The notes under the pieces are model-generated. The model was not told the DNA's origin and did not search any database. It saw nothing but the letters and a program-made list of their open reading frames with translations. A stretch of DNA of 64,000 nucleotides from Vespula vulgaris. Its lineage: Eukaryota; Arthropoda; Insecta; Hymenoptera; Vespidae. The stretch covers positions 12,268,473 to 12,332,472 of the forward strand of contig NC_066588.1 in the NCBI RefSeq assembly GCF_905475345.1. Direction: 5' to 3'. Positions 1 through 14,620 of this stretch are shown here, piece by piece; position 1 is the stretch's first letter; each line of letters opens with the position of its first letter. A program made the position numbers and the translations under genes.

Positions 1-2202
1 ATAAGTAATACTCCATACTTCGTCAATAATTATGACTAGGAGTATTAATAAAAAACTAATAAGAAACTTCTAATCCTTAATAATAGGTAATAAGTGAGTA
101 TGAAGATATCTTCGTTACCTACATTCAAGTAAAGATGTTAAAGAAGTCAGCGCTGACATCTAGTGGATATAGCACAAAGTTGAATGCAGCATCAAATTTT
201 ATACGATAGAATAAATTTATAAAAGATATGAAATGAAGAGTATTGCGCTTATATAAAGTTTACAAATTTTATATATCGATAGTTAACGTTATCAAAAACA
301 TTTATGTTAATAGTTAATTATCGAATTCATAAGAAATAATAAAAATAAATGAATAAATAAGAACATTTGTTCAAATATTTTAATATATTAAAAAATATAA
401 ATATATCTGCTATTTTATTTATTTTTTCAACTTAAATTATCACGTACAAAGTAACTTTCACGTGAAGAGTAACATTAATCGATAGATGTAAATTTTCCAT
501 CTTTCTTTAGAAGAAGATCAAGGATAATATGAAGGTATAGATCGTCTCTTCTGGGAAATTTATTGTAAATTTAATGTGTTTCTGAGTAATCTAAGATTTC
601 TATAAAATATTTTTAATAATAATCTATTGAAATAAGATAACTTTGAACTATAAGAGGCAAAACCATAAGTAATAATACATATTTAGGTAAAGAATAAATC
701 GGATTAAATGAAATGAGCCTTGTTCCATAACAAATACTTGATAAAATTTATTCATTTCGCGTATCATTTGGTCCGATCAAAATCGCACCGTTCGATACAT
801 GCATTTCGTTCTTTCATCATATTTCCTCATACGCAAGCGCATGATTTTATTTTAATTTGTATACGTATGCCTGTGAGTGTGCTCTATACGTTAAAAAATA
901 TGTATGTTAATACTTACGTAAAACCTGCACATAAGACATTTATCTTGAAAAAAGTAGGTCTTCGCGTCAAACTCTTAATATGAGAATGCGCTTGTTTAAG
1001 GCACTATATGCCAGGAATATGATTTAGCATGTATGAGCATCGAAGGCGATTTGAATAGAATATACATATATAAAACAGGAAAAAATAAATGAAATTAATC
1101 AACGGCACCTTACAATTAATATTTCACCTATCTATTACAAAAAGAACGTGATCGTTTTCGATCAAAGTGAAGTACAAAGTACGTGATCCTGCACAGAAAG
1201 ATGATTTTAACTTAAAATACGAAACGTATATTATCTTAAAAATAATTGGACGGCGGTTTAATCCTTAGGTTCAATCGATCCAATCGACCAAACTTGATTA
1301 AAAAACAAGACTTCGCCTGCTTGTTACAATATCGTTTTATAAAAATCTCAAAAAGAAATCATCGCAAAATATTCTTAGTTACAAGACTAAAAATATCGCG
1401 TATCTACAAGACGGTATAAATTCGAATAAATGCTTTGATAATGGCGAAATGATCTCGTTTATAAACTTACAAAAAAATTAACATAAATTCTACGATTGTA
1501 CTTCCTACAACGGCATGAAACGTTCCAGCACGAAGTTGAGAAAATTATATCGATACTTTTCGAAACACGAAACTGATTTGAACGATTTTTTATGGCTGAT
1601 TTAAAATTATTTTATGTGAATATTTAATATTACACCTGATGGTTTTTCCAATTACTTACGATATAGCAACATACTCATATGCGCATCTTATCAGAGCTAT
1701 AATGTATCAATACGTTGCTAATCATAAGAGACATAAAAGTTTTGTTACTTATAGACGAATTTATAGAACATGGCCTATTTTCAGACGTTATACTTAATAT
1801 TCTCATAAATAATTCTAACAAAATTAATAAATAAATGCAACCGATTAATAATAATCTTTTATGTTAATGACGAAATCATAATTATTCTTCTGTCATTGGA
1901 AATTCTTTCAAATAAGTAAACGTCATTTTGAAATTTCAGATTCCACGTGTCGATTCTTATCAGATATGGCGATTGAACGAATCGATCCGATGATCGATAG
2001 CGAATATCGTTCAAGCGTTATTTTAATCGTCTTCGCTTGATTTTCTCCTACTAAGTAGTCTATTGAAATTCACGGTTTTTAACCGTATAGTCGGCAGTAA
2101 TTATTAGTTCGCTCGTTCTCACTCGTAATTGTTAATCCGAAACTCGTGAGAATCTGTTCTGAAAGACGAAAACTTCGTTTACGTCACGATTCATACTTTC
2201 AA
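1..2202. other. AT-rich flank with no recognisable gene
   Basis: This stretch is very AT-rich. The only open frame of note is an 87-codon plus-strand frame at 720-983, with composition expected by chance. The part next to 2203 should include the 3' UTR of the minus-strand gene. I see no transposon ends or RNA gene. Confidence 0.5.
2022..2027 (-). promoter_or_regulatory. Candidate poly(A) signal of the varicose-type gene
   Basis: ATTAAA on the minus strand lies about 176 nt after the TAA stop. I saw no canonical AATAAA on that strand closer to the stop. It is a weak motif in AT-rich DNA, so this is only a candidate. Confidence 0.25.
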
Positions 2203-5200
2203 TTAATATATCCAATTGACTGGAACCCATTGATGTTCAGTGGCCAAAGCGTCTAAAGCTGCGATCACTTGTCTAAAGGTTTGATCGAAATCTTCGTTGA
2301 CGATCACGAGATCGATGTATTTTTCGTAGGCCCTTTGTAAAGCCGCTGATTCCTCCAGAGTCGATTTTAAATCGTCTTCCTGTGATCATCGAATATATTG
2401 TTAATATTATTGCGTATCGCAGCACCGTAGAAAACAAAAATTTGTTCAAAATGTGTATCAACTACTATAAATGTAATACGATTGAAGATAACGATGATGC
2501 ATCATGCAACACAAACCTCATATAAAGATGCAAGAGATTCTAGTGTTCTGGCCCTCCTCGAGCTGTACCTTATCGAACTCTGCCGGTCAAACTATTAAGC
2601 GAACATCAAATACATGTAAGGGATTAAATCAAATAGGATGATCAAGCTTAACATATAGTTGCTAAAATTTTTTAAATTAAAAAGAAAAGGAGATCGACGA
2701 CTCTACAATAAAACAAATGCAATTATTTCTATGTGAAATACGATTAAATACTTTGGAAGAATCTTGCTTCGGAATTGCACAGATACGTCTAATATGCAAA
2801 TGAGAGACGCTAATGATATCGATAATTAACTTAGGCTTTTGATTATTTTTTTGTTTAAACTTCTACAATGATATCATTTTCAATCTTAAACGCGTTGATA
2901 AAATTTACATGCAAGAAAAATAAACGTCGTTGTATGAATCATGCAATTGTATAATTAATGTTTCTAAAGTTATGTATACGAGGATTCATAGCAATGAAAT
3001 ATTTTACGAACACGTATCTTATTTTCAATCGGAAAATCATAATTATCATTTTGCAACATTTATAAAATGCAACGTCATCATGTATAGGAATAGACTACAA
3101 TTCTACGACAAGGATAAAAATAAGAATGATAATTTCAAAATGACTAGATAAATAATTCGATCTAATAAATATTCTTCTTAACTTATAAAATGTCAACTTT
3201 CGTTTAATTATATTCTTTACGAATTAAAAATATTGCTCGGCTCGTATAGATACCGTCAGATTTCGACTGCTAGCTCCTGTAGATCTTCCAAGATCGTACA
3301 AGCTTTTTAATTGCTCCATTCCTGGTGCTGCTATGAAGATAACATAAGGCATAAATTCTGTACTATTATGAAGGATCTTCAATGCTGCAGGACTACAATC
3401 CAGGACACACATCTTTCCCGCTCTTATCAATTCTCGAACGGAGTCTAATTTTGTTCCGTACAAGTGACCACCATGTTCGCCATATTCCAAATACCGATGT
3501 TCTCTGATATCTCTTTCCATACTTTCTCTATCAGTAAACCAATAACTTTTTCCATCTTCTTCGAGAACCCTGGGAGGTCGGGAGGTATCTAAAAATATCA
3601 AAATAATTAATATTTGAAATAATAATAATTTTTTATAAATTAAAATAAATTAATAAAAAATGTTCATAATTTAAAATAATTATCATTTGAATTATTGTTA
3701 GTTTATCCGTTAAGTGTACGCAATATCATTTTGAAAAGATTTTAATGATAAAATCAATATCAATTAACTTTATTGTTTCCAATAACTCTATAAATTTCAA
3801 ACAAATTACAAATAAGAATTGATATATTTCATTCATGCATCTTTATAGATCTCACTTATAATAATCATAACGATAAATGATTGATCTTCAAATTCTTACA
3901 TGGTACGATCGTGCCAAATTTCTCTCGATCACTGTTTATTAGCCTGTTCTTCAACGTTCGTCTACCAACACCACGTGGTCCAACCAAAGCCAAAGTCTTA
4001 CGTCTAAAAGGTGGCATCCTAGCAACTTCCTCGTAAAGAAGTAATTCAGCACCGTCGAATTCCCCGTTAGATTTCGACTGATACATCTTCCTCTTCTTTT
4101 TCTTAGAGATTCTCGTCCCACAAATGCTTATTTTGTGAACGAAATCTGCCTCAGGCGGAACGAAAGCCTTCCTCCGTTCTTCCAATTCCAAGGACGGTAT
4201 AAGACCTGCTGAACTTAGCCCATCACCTTCGACTCTTCGCGCCTGCCACCAATTTGGATCGGCTTGGTCAACTATTTGAAGGACGTTACCTTTGTTAAAA
4301 CGCAAACCAATCTCTTTACATGGTAAGAGAGTATCCTCTGACGGGTCGTAATCGAACAGAGCTCTCATGTAACACTGCAAAAACAAAGTTGGTTATTAAT
4401 CGCATTGTATTTATTATACGCTCATTCGTTTTATTATTAATAATTATTATTAATTTCCAAGAACTCTAATAATCCTGTTATGTTAATGTTAACAAAAAAG
4501 ATTTGTTTCTTTCGACATGCCGTCGAAGTAATTCAAACCAAAACGATCCAATGATTATGGAAGTATTCCTGTTTGTCAGAACTATGGATAATTATTCCAA
4601 TTATAGAAACTACCGATAATTATCGCATAGATTATTTCCATTTCGATTGGAACTAAAGATATTACGTCGTCGAGTGAACGTAAAGAAAAAATGTATAATG
4701 TCTAAAGTTGTAGTTGTTGAGCCGATCAGCAGAGCGGAACAAATAACGTCATGCAATATGTTCGCTTACCGTGGACTTGAGCGGTCTACTGCCGTCATTA
4801 GCTATTCCAGGGGCCAATTTTAAAAAGAGATTCTCTTTAGCCTCGTGTATAGCCTGTTGCAATTCATCGGGATTGTGAACAGTCTTCCCGTTCACTTCCA
4901 AGATCACCTCGCCTATTCTTAAGAGTCTTTGTCTTGCTGCTGTGCTACCACCAAGGATCCTGGCTATTATCAAGTTGCCAGACTCGTCAACTTGCACTGT
5001 CAGACCCTGAAAGAATATCAAACTTTTAGTCGACTGTTTCGTTGAAATTATTTATCAAAGTTAAAACCAAATCGTTCGGGTTGGAATTCATTAATGAAAC
5101 AAACATGGAATTCTGAACGTTTCATCGAAAGTCTGATCTTTGCAATGTACATTTAAATCGCGGGCGAAAGCTGTCTCTGAAAAATTAATACTTAAAAGAA

Positions 5201-5387
5201 TTTTCTCCTTCTCGCATATTTCGAGTTTCTTGCTGTTTTCGGTAACGAAATACCAGATACAAGAGAGAATTAGAAAATCGAATTGCTGCTGGCCACATGG
5301 CACGAGATCGAAGCGAGAATAATAAACGTTTTCACTTATTTATGAACTGCATGTGGCATTTCCGTCTTTCCTTTTGACTCTAATTCT

Positions 5388-5437
<50 letters not shown>

Positions 5438-8400
5438 GACAGAGAAAGACCCGTCTGGCAAAGATTTTCAAAGTTTCTCTTCCCATTTTCGAGAAAGAAA
5501 GAAATAGAAAGAGAGAGGAGAGAAAGAGAAAGAGAGAAAGAGATACATTGATACTTGTTTCAAGGGAAGAGAAACTAAATTTTGACTCTAAGCTTTATTT
5601 TGAGAACTCCATAAAAAATCACATCTATGTAGATACTTGTATAGGAATCTCAAAAATTAGTATAATTTTTCTTTATAAAACACCTAGATAAATCACTAAT
5701 AAGTTTTACATTAATATTGTTTCATTCTTAGATAGATTTACTAAAATACATTTTCTCCAATCCTATGGAATTTTCATAATATGAATCGTTATTTTCGAAA
5801 GTGCCGTAAAAGTCTGTTTTTGTATTGACTTTAATATCGATTAATAAAAATAAAATATCGATCTCTAGCTAAAATCAAATGAAGAATTTAAAAAAAGAAT
5901 TAAACAAATTGAAGAAATAAAATTTTGTTGAAAAAATTCGAGTTACGTCCTTTTTCAAAAAATAACGGCTTATGTTATACGATGGTCTAAGAAATATTAA
6001 TTATTTACCAATGGTTCGTCCGGTTGTCTTGTAAGTCCAACGACTCTCATGACTTCCGTCCTCTCGTCGGAAGGCATAACTAAAGATGGAATCGTTTCTG
6101 AAATCGGTGAAGCTTCCCTACGTTCCACGACAGCGTCGTGAGTCTCTAAGAGCGCCTTCAAGTGGGAGTTTCTCAACAGAGCTACCAATTCACGGCCGTT
6201 CTCGTTTCTATAGGACTGAAGCTCGTGGCAGACTTCGTCGACGATGTCACAAACAGAAGAACATACCGGTTCTACAGGGACCGGCGCGTCTTCGAGACGT
6301 TCCTGGACCTGAAAGTTAGTCAGAAGTCAGACCAAGATCCATTGAAAACAGGTTTTCGTTCGTAGCTTATACTCCAGCTTTAGTCACGGAGACAAGAGGA
6401 GAGTCTTGGATCTGAAGAACTCTCGATATCGATTGTGTTTAAGTAACTAACCCTTCAACTATTAAATATTTCTAATTTTATAGTTTCTTGATAACCCTAA
6501 AAAAAGATTATAACGTTTTTATCAGTGATTATCGGTTATCGTGATAATTTTTATTTAAAAATAAAATATATATATGTATATATGTGTAAAATAATTCATC
6601 TTCATTGGTTCAACATTATAATAGTTGTTTTAATCTCTAAAGTAGTTTTGAATACGAACTACTTTTCCAATATTAAGATAGCCCCGTGAGACTCATCTAG
6701 TCACTCTTACCGGTTGTGAAAGTTAGAACGGGTTTCCAAAGCCATTACGGTACGGCGAGATGCCATAGTTATCGTTTGCTTTTGTATTTTCATGAGAATA
6801 AGAGAACTCTAGTAATGATCATCGCGCAGCTGTATCAACGAATTTTTGTTTAATGACCTCACGTTATAGATAAAATGGCCTTTAGATAAAAGTCATTTAT
6901 TATTCCCTATCTTCGAAATGTTGATAATACAAGCACATTTTTCACTCGATACATCTAATTAATAGAGAAAAAGAGAAATATTAATAATTTTTAAATCCTT
7001 AGAAAAAGAACGTATCGAAGAAGAACAAGGAAGGTGATGTCAATGAGGATTAATTGCATTAGACTTATTAAACTCTAGAGTCAATGTCTATGGTCAGGAC
7101 CTGACTCGTGTCTAGAGTCAATAGAGAGTCACAATAATTATGGATTAATTACGAAAGTGGGTCATTCTCACCGCGCTTCGAAGCCACCTTCAAGAGGTAA
7201 TTCAGCGAGAACAATGCTTTATAGCTAATGGATATTTCCTAAGGAATAAGTTTATCTGAAATGGCTTTTGATTTATTTAAATAGAATTAAACGATTTGAA
7301 ATCAATCAAATATCGAATATGACAAGACTTTTCTAATCGGAAAGCTATTAAAAATATATAATCGTTTTTAATTAGAAAGTTATTAAAAATATATTCTAGA
7401 CAAAGAGTCGTACGTATTGACGCAAAAGAAATCAAACGATATTTACACGACTTACAATTAAATTTGAAAGAGAAATCGATTTATCCAGAGAGACGGAGAA
7501 AGAAAGAGAGAAAGAGAAGAAGACAGACAGAGAAACGAGTTTGCATTAAAGCACGTTGAGAATATATTCGCGATTAGTTTTGGAACTTGATATCCTATTG
7601 TTTGTAAACAATTATTTGTTTATTCTACATAATCGATTTAACACAGGGTCGATTTTAAAACGTATGTACGTCTGCTATATTTCGCACAACAGATTTTGCG
7701 AGTATATTAAACATGTACTCGGAGATCCGATGATGACGATGACTCACCATTGAATCACGTTCATTCGCAATATATGTATATATGTATGTAAGTAAGTAAG
7801 TACATACTACGTACGATTGTACTGTACTGTAATATGAATGCCACGATCGACTAGACGTTGCGGTCATTTTTCTTAATCACGTTCTTTCACCATCGTACAT
7901 TATGTATTCTACAAGAGTTATTATTCTTTGTCTCGTTATCAATAGGTTCTTAGTTTAAGAAAGATAAACGGCGTCTAAAGATTTCAAAATCACTAAATAC
8001 GTGTTACCGGTCGTTCATTAGAAATTTGGCCCACGGAAATCGAGGTTTGAGGTTCTCGACATAAATCAAATTGTGGTGCACGGAATTCATCGACACGATT
8101 TATTCGTGGTTGCAAAATAAACGTTAATGTCGTTCCAACGCTTTGTCAGACGATCGAGGTAAACCGAATATGCAAGTATTCGAAGAAACGGTATGCGAGA
8201 CATATGCGAGACATATGTTTGCTGGATTTGCCAATTTTAACGAGATCAAATTTATCATTGAACTTGATTTATCGAGGATCATTGTAATTTCTTTTTAAAA
8301 ATAATTTGATAGAATTTGTAATGTATAATTTCATAGAATTCATAGCGTCTCTATAACTCGATCGATTTATTAAATTCGTATCTTTCGCGTTTAAACATAT

Positions 8401-10232
8401 ATATACATACGTATATATATATATATATAAAAGTAGAAATACTATTCAATCGAACTTTAGAACGTCTCTCTATCCTTCTCTTATTTCCGTACATTGCCTT
8501 TCACCATCCTTCTTTCGTTGTTTCCGAATCATTTGAAAATCCTCCTACACAATGTTAAACGTTCAGTAAAAGCACGTTCTAACATTTTGACTAAACATCG
8601 TGCTCGACACAATGTATATCACGTGTTTCTTGGATTGGTAAACTTTTCACTCGCGATATTCGTTTGATCGTAATCCACTAGATACAACTTTCATTCTATT
8701 CCCTGTTCACCAGCCATTATTGCACGTAGCCACGGAAATGATCTCACGATACGTACGTACATACATCTCCGTATTTACTGTAATATACTTTACCGTACAC
8801 GATATATCATATACGATATTTCTCTTGTAATTTCGCTCGAATGATTTTTCTCTTTACCTCTTCTATCCAACGAATCAACAATGATCGCTTCTAATGTACC
8901 GACGCGCTCACTTGAGAAAAACGAAACGACTACTGCGGATATCCTGGGAAGTTTCTTTAACGTTGGGTCTTCGTTCAACTGGACGTAGTTGGTTGAAACG
9001 AGTCAGTGGCCTCGATGAAGAGCAACGTACAACGTTGATATTGATCGACGTCGTTTTTGTAGATAGGACGAGTTAACGTTCACGTTATAGAGTATATACT
9101 ATATAGAGTACACTGTTTTAACACCAGGACAAAGGTCTCCTTTTCGTTTCGAGGACAAAAGGGTTTCGTACGAGAAAAGAGAAACGAGAAAGAGGAAGGA
9201 AGGAAGCAAGGGAAGAAAGAAAGAAAGAATGAAAGAAAAGAATGTCTTGTAAAAGAGGTGTACGCTGAGGTAGCAGCGTCTGAAAACTGCCGCGCCTACT
9301 ACTGACGTTTTTCCCCTCCGCGTAGGCAGCCCGTTCAGTACGTTCGACTTTCTGAAACAGGTGGGGGCCCTTCTTCTTCTCCTGCTTTGCCACGACTCTC
9401 TGGCATGCGACGCACCGCTACGTTCGCATACGACATGGACAACAGGGACGTATAAAATATTCTCCAGTGCCATGAGATGGTTTACGAATTTTTCTTTTTC
9501 TTTTTCTTTTTCTTTTCCTTTTTCTTTTTCTTTTACGTTTTCTTTCTTTTTCTTTTTCTTCTGTTTTCTTTCTCCTTTCTTTCGCTCAAGAGAAAATTTT
9601 AAATGATCTTCTTCAATTTTTTATGTCTTTTTTTTGGTTTTCTTTTTGCAAACTAATTACGTTGCCATTAATATCGTTCGTTTAGAGAGAACGATATCGA
9701 CGAGATCGAACAACAGGTAGCCGCACGAGTAAAACTTTAATTTTCTTTGTATAGAGCGATTTTTTTTCTTTTTTTTTTTACTTTTTATTACCAAAGTTCG
9801 TGAAAATGTATATCATTCTATGTGAAAACAGGATTACGTGTGTAGATTTTTCAGATGACAGGGAAGAGGGGAGAGGAAGTCAATCATTTTGATCAAATTA
9901 GTTTTCAAGCGACGATAGGAAAATATTTGTGAAATTCAATGATATCTATAAGCGTGAGGACAATTTTTTAATATTTCTTTCAAAAAACGTAAATTTGTTT
10001 CAATTCTTATTGTTTGAGAAGATGTTGACCTATGGCACTATGACAGAGTAGTTACGTTCCTGTTACAAATACAATCGAGGAAGGAAGTTACATACGCGCA
10101 CGTTCTCCCCATAGCTCTCCATCGGTGATTGCAAAAGCCGGCTCTTCGCTTGAAATTACATCGTCTTGTATACACGTCTACTCTTTTACATATGTGTGTA
10201 TGAAAGAGAAAGAAAGAGAACATGTACACGTG

Positions 10233-10264
<32 letters not shown>

Positions 10265-13200
10265 CCAACCTCCCTCTGTTTTTCTCTTTCTCTCTCTTTC
10301 TCTCTTTTTCTCCCTCTTTCTGTCTTTCTCTATCTATCTATCTGTCTTTCATGAGAAGTGCGCATGTCGTGTTCTCTTTAAATTCGTGCGCGCGCGAGCA
10401 AACTAACGCCTACGCCACGCGGAATAGGCGCCTAAGACGATCGGGTCAATCAACGAAGTTGACGGGGTCAGATCCCATTACGCGGATATGACCGAGGATG
10501 AGCAACGCGATTTTTTATCTGCAACTTTAAAGATATTAAAGCATTTTTAATTTGGAGACAGATATTCTTTTTAATCGAGGTATTTTTTTATTCGTCGATC
10601 GAAAGAAATTAAAAAGAAAAATTTTGATTGAATTAACCATGTGACGAAGTTGACGAGGTCAGATCGCGTTACGCGGATATTACCGAGGATGAGCAACGCG
10701 ATTTTTTATCTGCAACTTTAAAGATATTAAAGCATTTTTAATTTGGAAACAGATATTCTTTTTAATCGAGATATTTTTTTATTTGTCGATCGAAAGAAAT
10801 TAAAAAGAAAAATTTTGATTGAATTAACCATGTGACGAAGTTGACGAGGTCAGATCGCATTACGCGGATATTACCGAGGATGAGCAACGCGATTTTTTAT
10901 CTACAACTTTAAAGATATTAAAGCATTTTTAATTTGGAGACAGATATTCTTTTTAATCGAGGTATTTTTTTATTCGTCGATCGAAAGAAATTAAAAAGAA
11001 AAATTTTGATTGAATTAACCATGTGACGAAGTTGACGAGGTCAGATCGCATTACGCGGATATTACCGAGGATGAGCAACGCGATTTTTTATCTACAACTT
11101 TAAAGATATTACAGAATTTTTAATTTGGAAACAAATATTTTTTTATTCGTCGATCGACAGAAATTAAAAAAAAAATTTTGATTGAATTAACCATGTGACG
11201 AAGTTGACGAGGTCAGATCACATTACGCGGATATTAGCGAGAACGAGCAACGCGATTTTTTATCTGCAACTTTAAAGATATTAAAGAATTTTTAATTTGG
11301 AAACAAATATTCTTTTCAATCGAGATATTTTTTTATTCGTCGATCGAAAGGAATTAAAAAGAAAAATTTTGATTGAATTAACCGCGTGACGTAATACGAC
11401 TTATTCGATAATACCTTGATATATATTATATTTGGTATCGAATAAGAATATTATCAAATTAAAAAATAATCTAATAAAAAAAAGAGGAATAAAGAAAATA
11501 AAGAGATCGAATGAATAAAGAAAATAAAGAATAATAAATAAGAATATTATCAAATAAGAATCAAGCACAAACGTATCTGTTAAAATTCGAGAAGAGAATA
11601 TAAGCTTGAAATTCTTTCTTCATTTTCTTTTTTTTCTGTTTTTCTCTTTTTCTCTCTCTTTTTTCTCTTTTTTAAGTCTCACCGCACGCCATGCATCGAG
11701 GGGGACTTATTTCCTGTCCATTTCCATTTGTATTTCGGCCTCAGAATGTCAATGATTTCGTTAGAACGACGGAGAATGATTATGTCCGATAATTATATAT
11801 GAAACTTTCACTCCTGTCATTTGAACTTAACTTTACTCTCTCATTACCCGAGAATTCTGTTATAATGATCGAAATTATTCTAATTAGCGGACGTTTATTC
11901 TGACGTCACGAGTAATCCATTTTCTCTTTTCCGTCGTTACCCAATAATCAAGATACAGTTGGCACTTACTAAGGAAATACTCTACAATATACGTGTAATA
12001 TGTAAAATTTCACATAATTTATAAAACTCTTTTTTAAATTATCATAGAGAGTACAATAAACGTAATTCCTGTTTAATAATGATCGAATTAAATCTTTATC
12101 GAGATTTTGATATACACCGATATAAGAATAAAATGTAGAGTAATTCTGTTAGAAAATGGAAGAAAAACGTGTCGACAGGATAGATCAAAGAAAAATTATG
12201 TCTCACTTTCGGCAGTTCTTTTTTGTTTTCTTTCTCGGCTTTTAACCAATTATCCGCTCAAAATGGAAGAAAAGCTTTTCGAATATCTCGATGACTTTTC
12301 GGCAAAAGTGTGTTGATATCCTGCCGAGTTCGTCAACGCCCTTTCATTGTTAAACTAACCCAGGTTAGACTCGGAAACGGAGAACCGACTTAACGACTTC
12401 TTAACACCAGACACGCATCGGACGCTTCTCTTTTTCTTTTACCTGCTTCTTTTTTTTTTTGAATATCGTAACAGCAGGTACGAGCTTCGGAATGTGGTGG
12501 ACTCGACGTCGAGACAGGTGACTCGAAGAAACGTGTGAGCTCGTCTTTAAAAAGACTCTTGAGAAAACTTTCGAATGGGTGAGATGTATGCACTCGTACA
12601 CTCATATGTATATATATATATATCTTCTATATTATAGGTTGACTAGAAAGTTAATGTTACATTATCACAAATAAACTTAAAACGGAGAAGAAATCTCTTG
12701 AAAATTCTCTGCTAAATAAAATATCGTCTGTTTCGCGTTCACGATAACACGGATTCTAGATGAGGATTTAAAAATAATAAAGTATTCTCCGAGTGTTTGT
12801 GTATTTAAATTTCAAACTATGGTTATGGTGATAATACGAGGTAGACCATGGTTAACAACGTTGAATGTTTCGTTTGAGAGCTTTTCTAGTCTTTTTCCTT
12901 TTTTTTTTTTTTGCTTTTCCTTTTTATTTCTTCCTTGATGCCGTTCCAAGCTAATAAACGTAATGTCTCTTTCGCGATAAAATTCATGGAAATTCAATTT
13001 ACGAGTAGTGCTTGAAAATTAAACGAGTTTGAGACGAATAGTTTCCATCAAAAAACGATTCGTTACTGATGAAATATCGATTCTTTATTAAATTCTTTAG
13101 TCAATAAATTTTCATTTTGCGTTTTACATTATTTATATAATAAACAGGGTCGCTAACTATTCGTAATACATAAACCAAAATTTTTCTTCTCAAATGTTGA

Positions 13201-14584
13201 AATGGTTACACATCTAAAGGTAATCAAGTTGCATGGTTTATTCCGTATACTATCCATTTCGTTTTACCGTTTCATTTAATAGATCGTAATTTTTACGTTT
13301 TACGAGTAAGTCGGGGTATGTTATTTCAAATTGATGATATTCTTTAACTCGACCATCCTCATAAATTTTTATATGTATATTTTCTTTCATTCATTTAGAA
13401 TTTTCTTTCGGCTATCAAACGATATTTGGATTTCTGTCAGCGGTAATAGTTTTTAATAAAAGAAACTTTTGATGGTTTTTATTTTCCTTTTTCAGGGAGT
13501 TCCCTAAAGCGTGTCGTGATTGAAATAACGTGAAAAACTGCTCTTGTAATAGTGGTACGTTATAAAGCAAAGAAAAATGAAAAAGAAAAGAGAAACACTC
13601 GACGCTTCAAAAAATTTCTGCCACGCGTATCTCTCGTGACGTACATAAGCATTCTTTTCCGTTTTCCGTGGAATTCGAAAGAGTAAGAAAATAAAAAAGA
13701 CAGTGTTTATGTTGAACTAAATTCGTCACGAGTTTCTTTCACATTTGCCGTATTCCTTTCTCTGTTTTGTCTTTCATCCTACGTTCCTAGTTTATTTTTG
13801 TAACATCTAAATTTAGGATAATTTCTCAACATTTCGAATGTGATCATTTTTTGTAATGATTAAGTCAAAATTTTCGTTCTGTTGAAATAGATTTAAATTT
13901 AGGAATCATCGATTACTGAATGTAGAATTATAGAAAATATTTTAGAGAATAAAAAACGATTACGTTCGAGACAGCTTCTAACTGTATCATACTGATTTTT
14001 TGAAAAAAAGGTTTCGTGTCCTCTTTACTATACTACGACTTTTACTATACTTATTTTTGAAAATGGACACTGCGGGTTATCGATTGAGCGTGAGAATGAT
14101 GAAGCAAATCGATTTCAAAAAGAAAATACTTCTGACACAATGATATGTCTAAACGTTTGTCTGATTGAACAGAGGAATCACTAATTAATCAACTTTTCAC
14201 CTGGTAAAGGAAATTTCGAATGATTAAAAAAGAACAAAAAAGAAAAAAAAGAATAGATACAAAGAAAGATGATTACTGTCGCGTCAATCGGTTATCCTGT
14301 TTTAATCAATCACAGGAAGAGATAGAAAGCATCACGTAATCAATCAAAAACGTCGACAAATAGTCATCATCCCGAATGTAAAAATAATTTCAACGATCTT
14401 AAAATACAACACTCATGAGACCAACGATTAATTCTAATATAGATAAGCTGATTAAACGTGACATTTCGTTAATTGAAACAAAAAAGAAGTGACCCTAGAT
14501 AATTAGGTATCCTCGGAACAATAGTTCGTTATCTTAATCATTAACTTTGTTGAGAAATCTTTGGAACATTAAACGATAAGTACA

Positions 14585-14620
<36 letters not shown>

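Noticed and set aside
9099..9473. Minus-strand frames in a GC-richer patch of the varicose intron
   Set aside because: I considered an alternative exon, but no convincing donor follows the open segment and skipping it leaves the L27 junction perfectly in frame.
10453..11388. CRISPR-like regular repeats
   Set aside because: The units are contiguous 191-bp tandem copies without unique spacers, in an intron-bearing eukaryotic gene.
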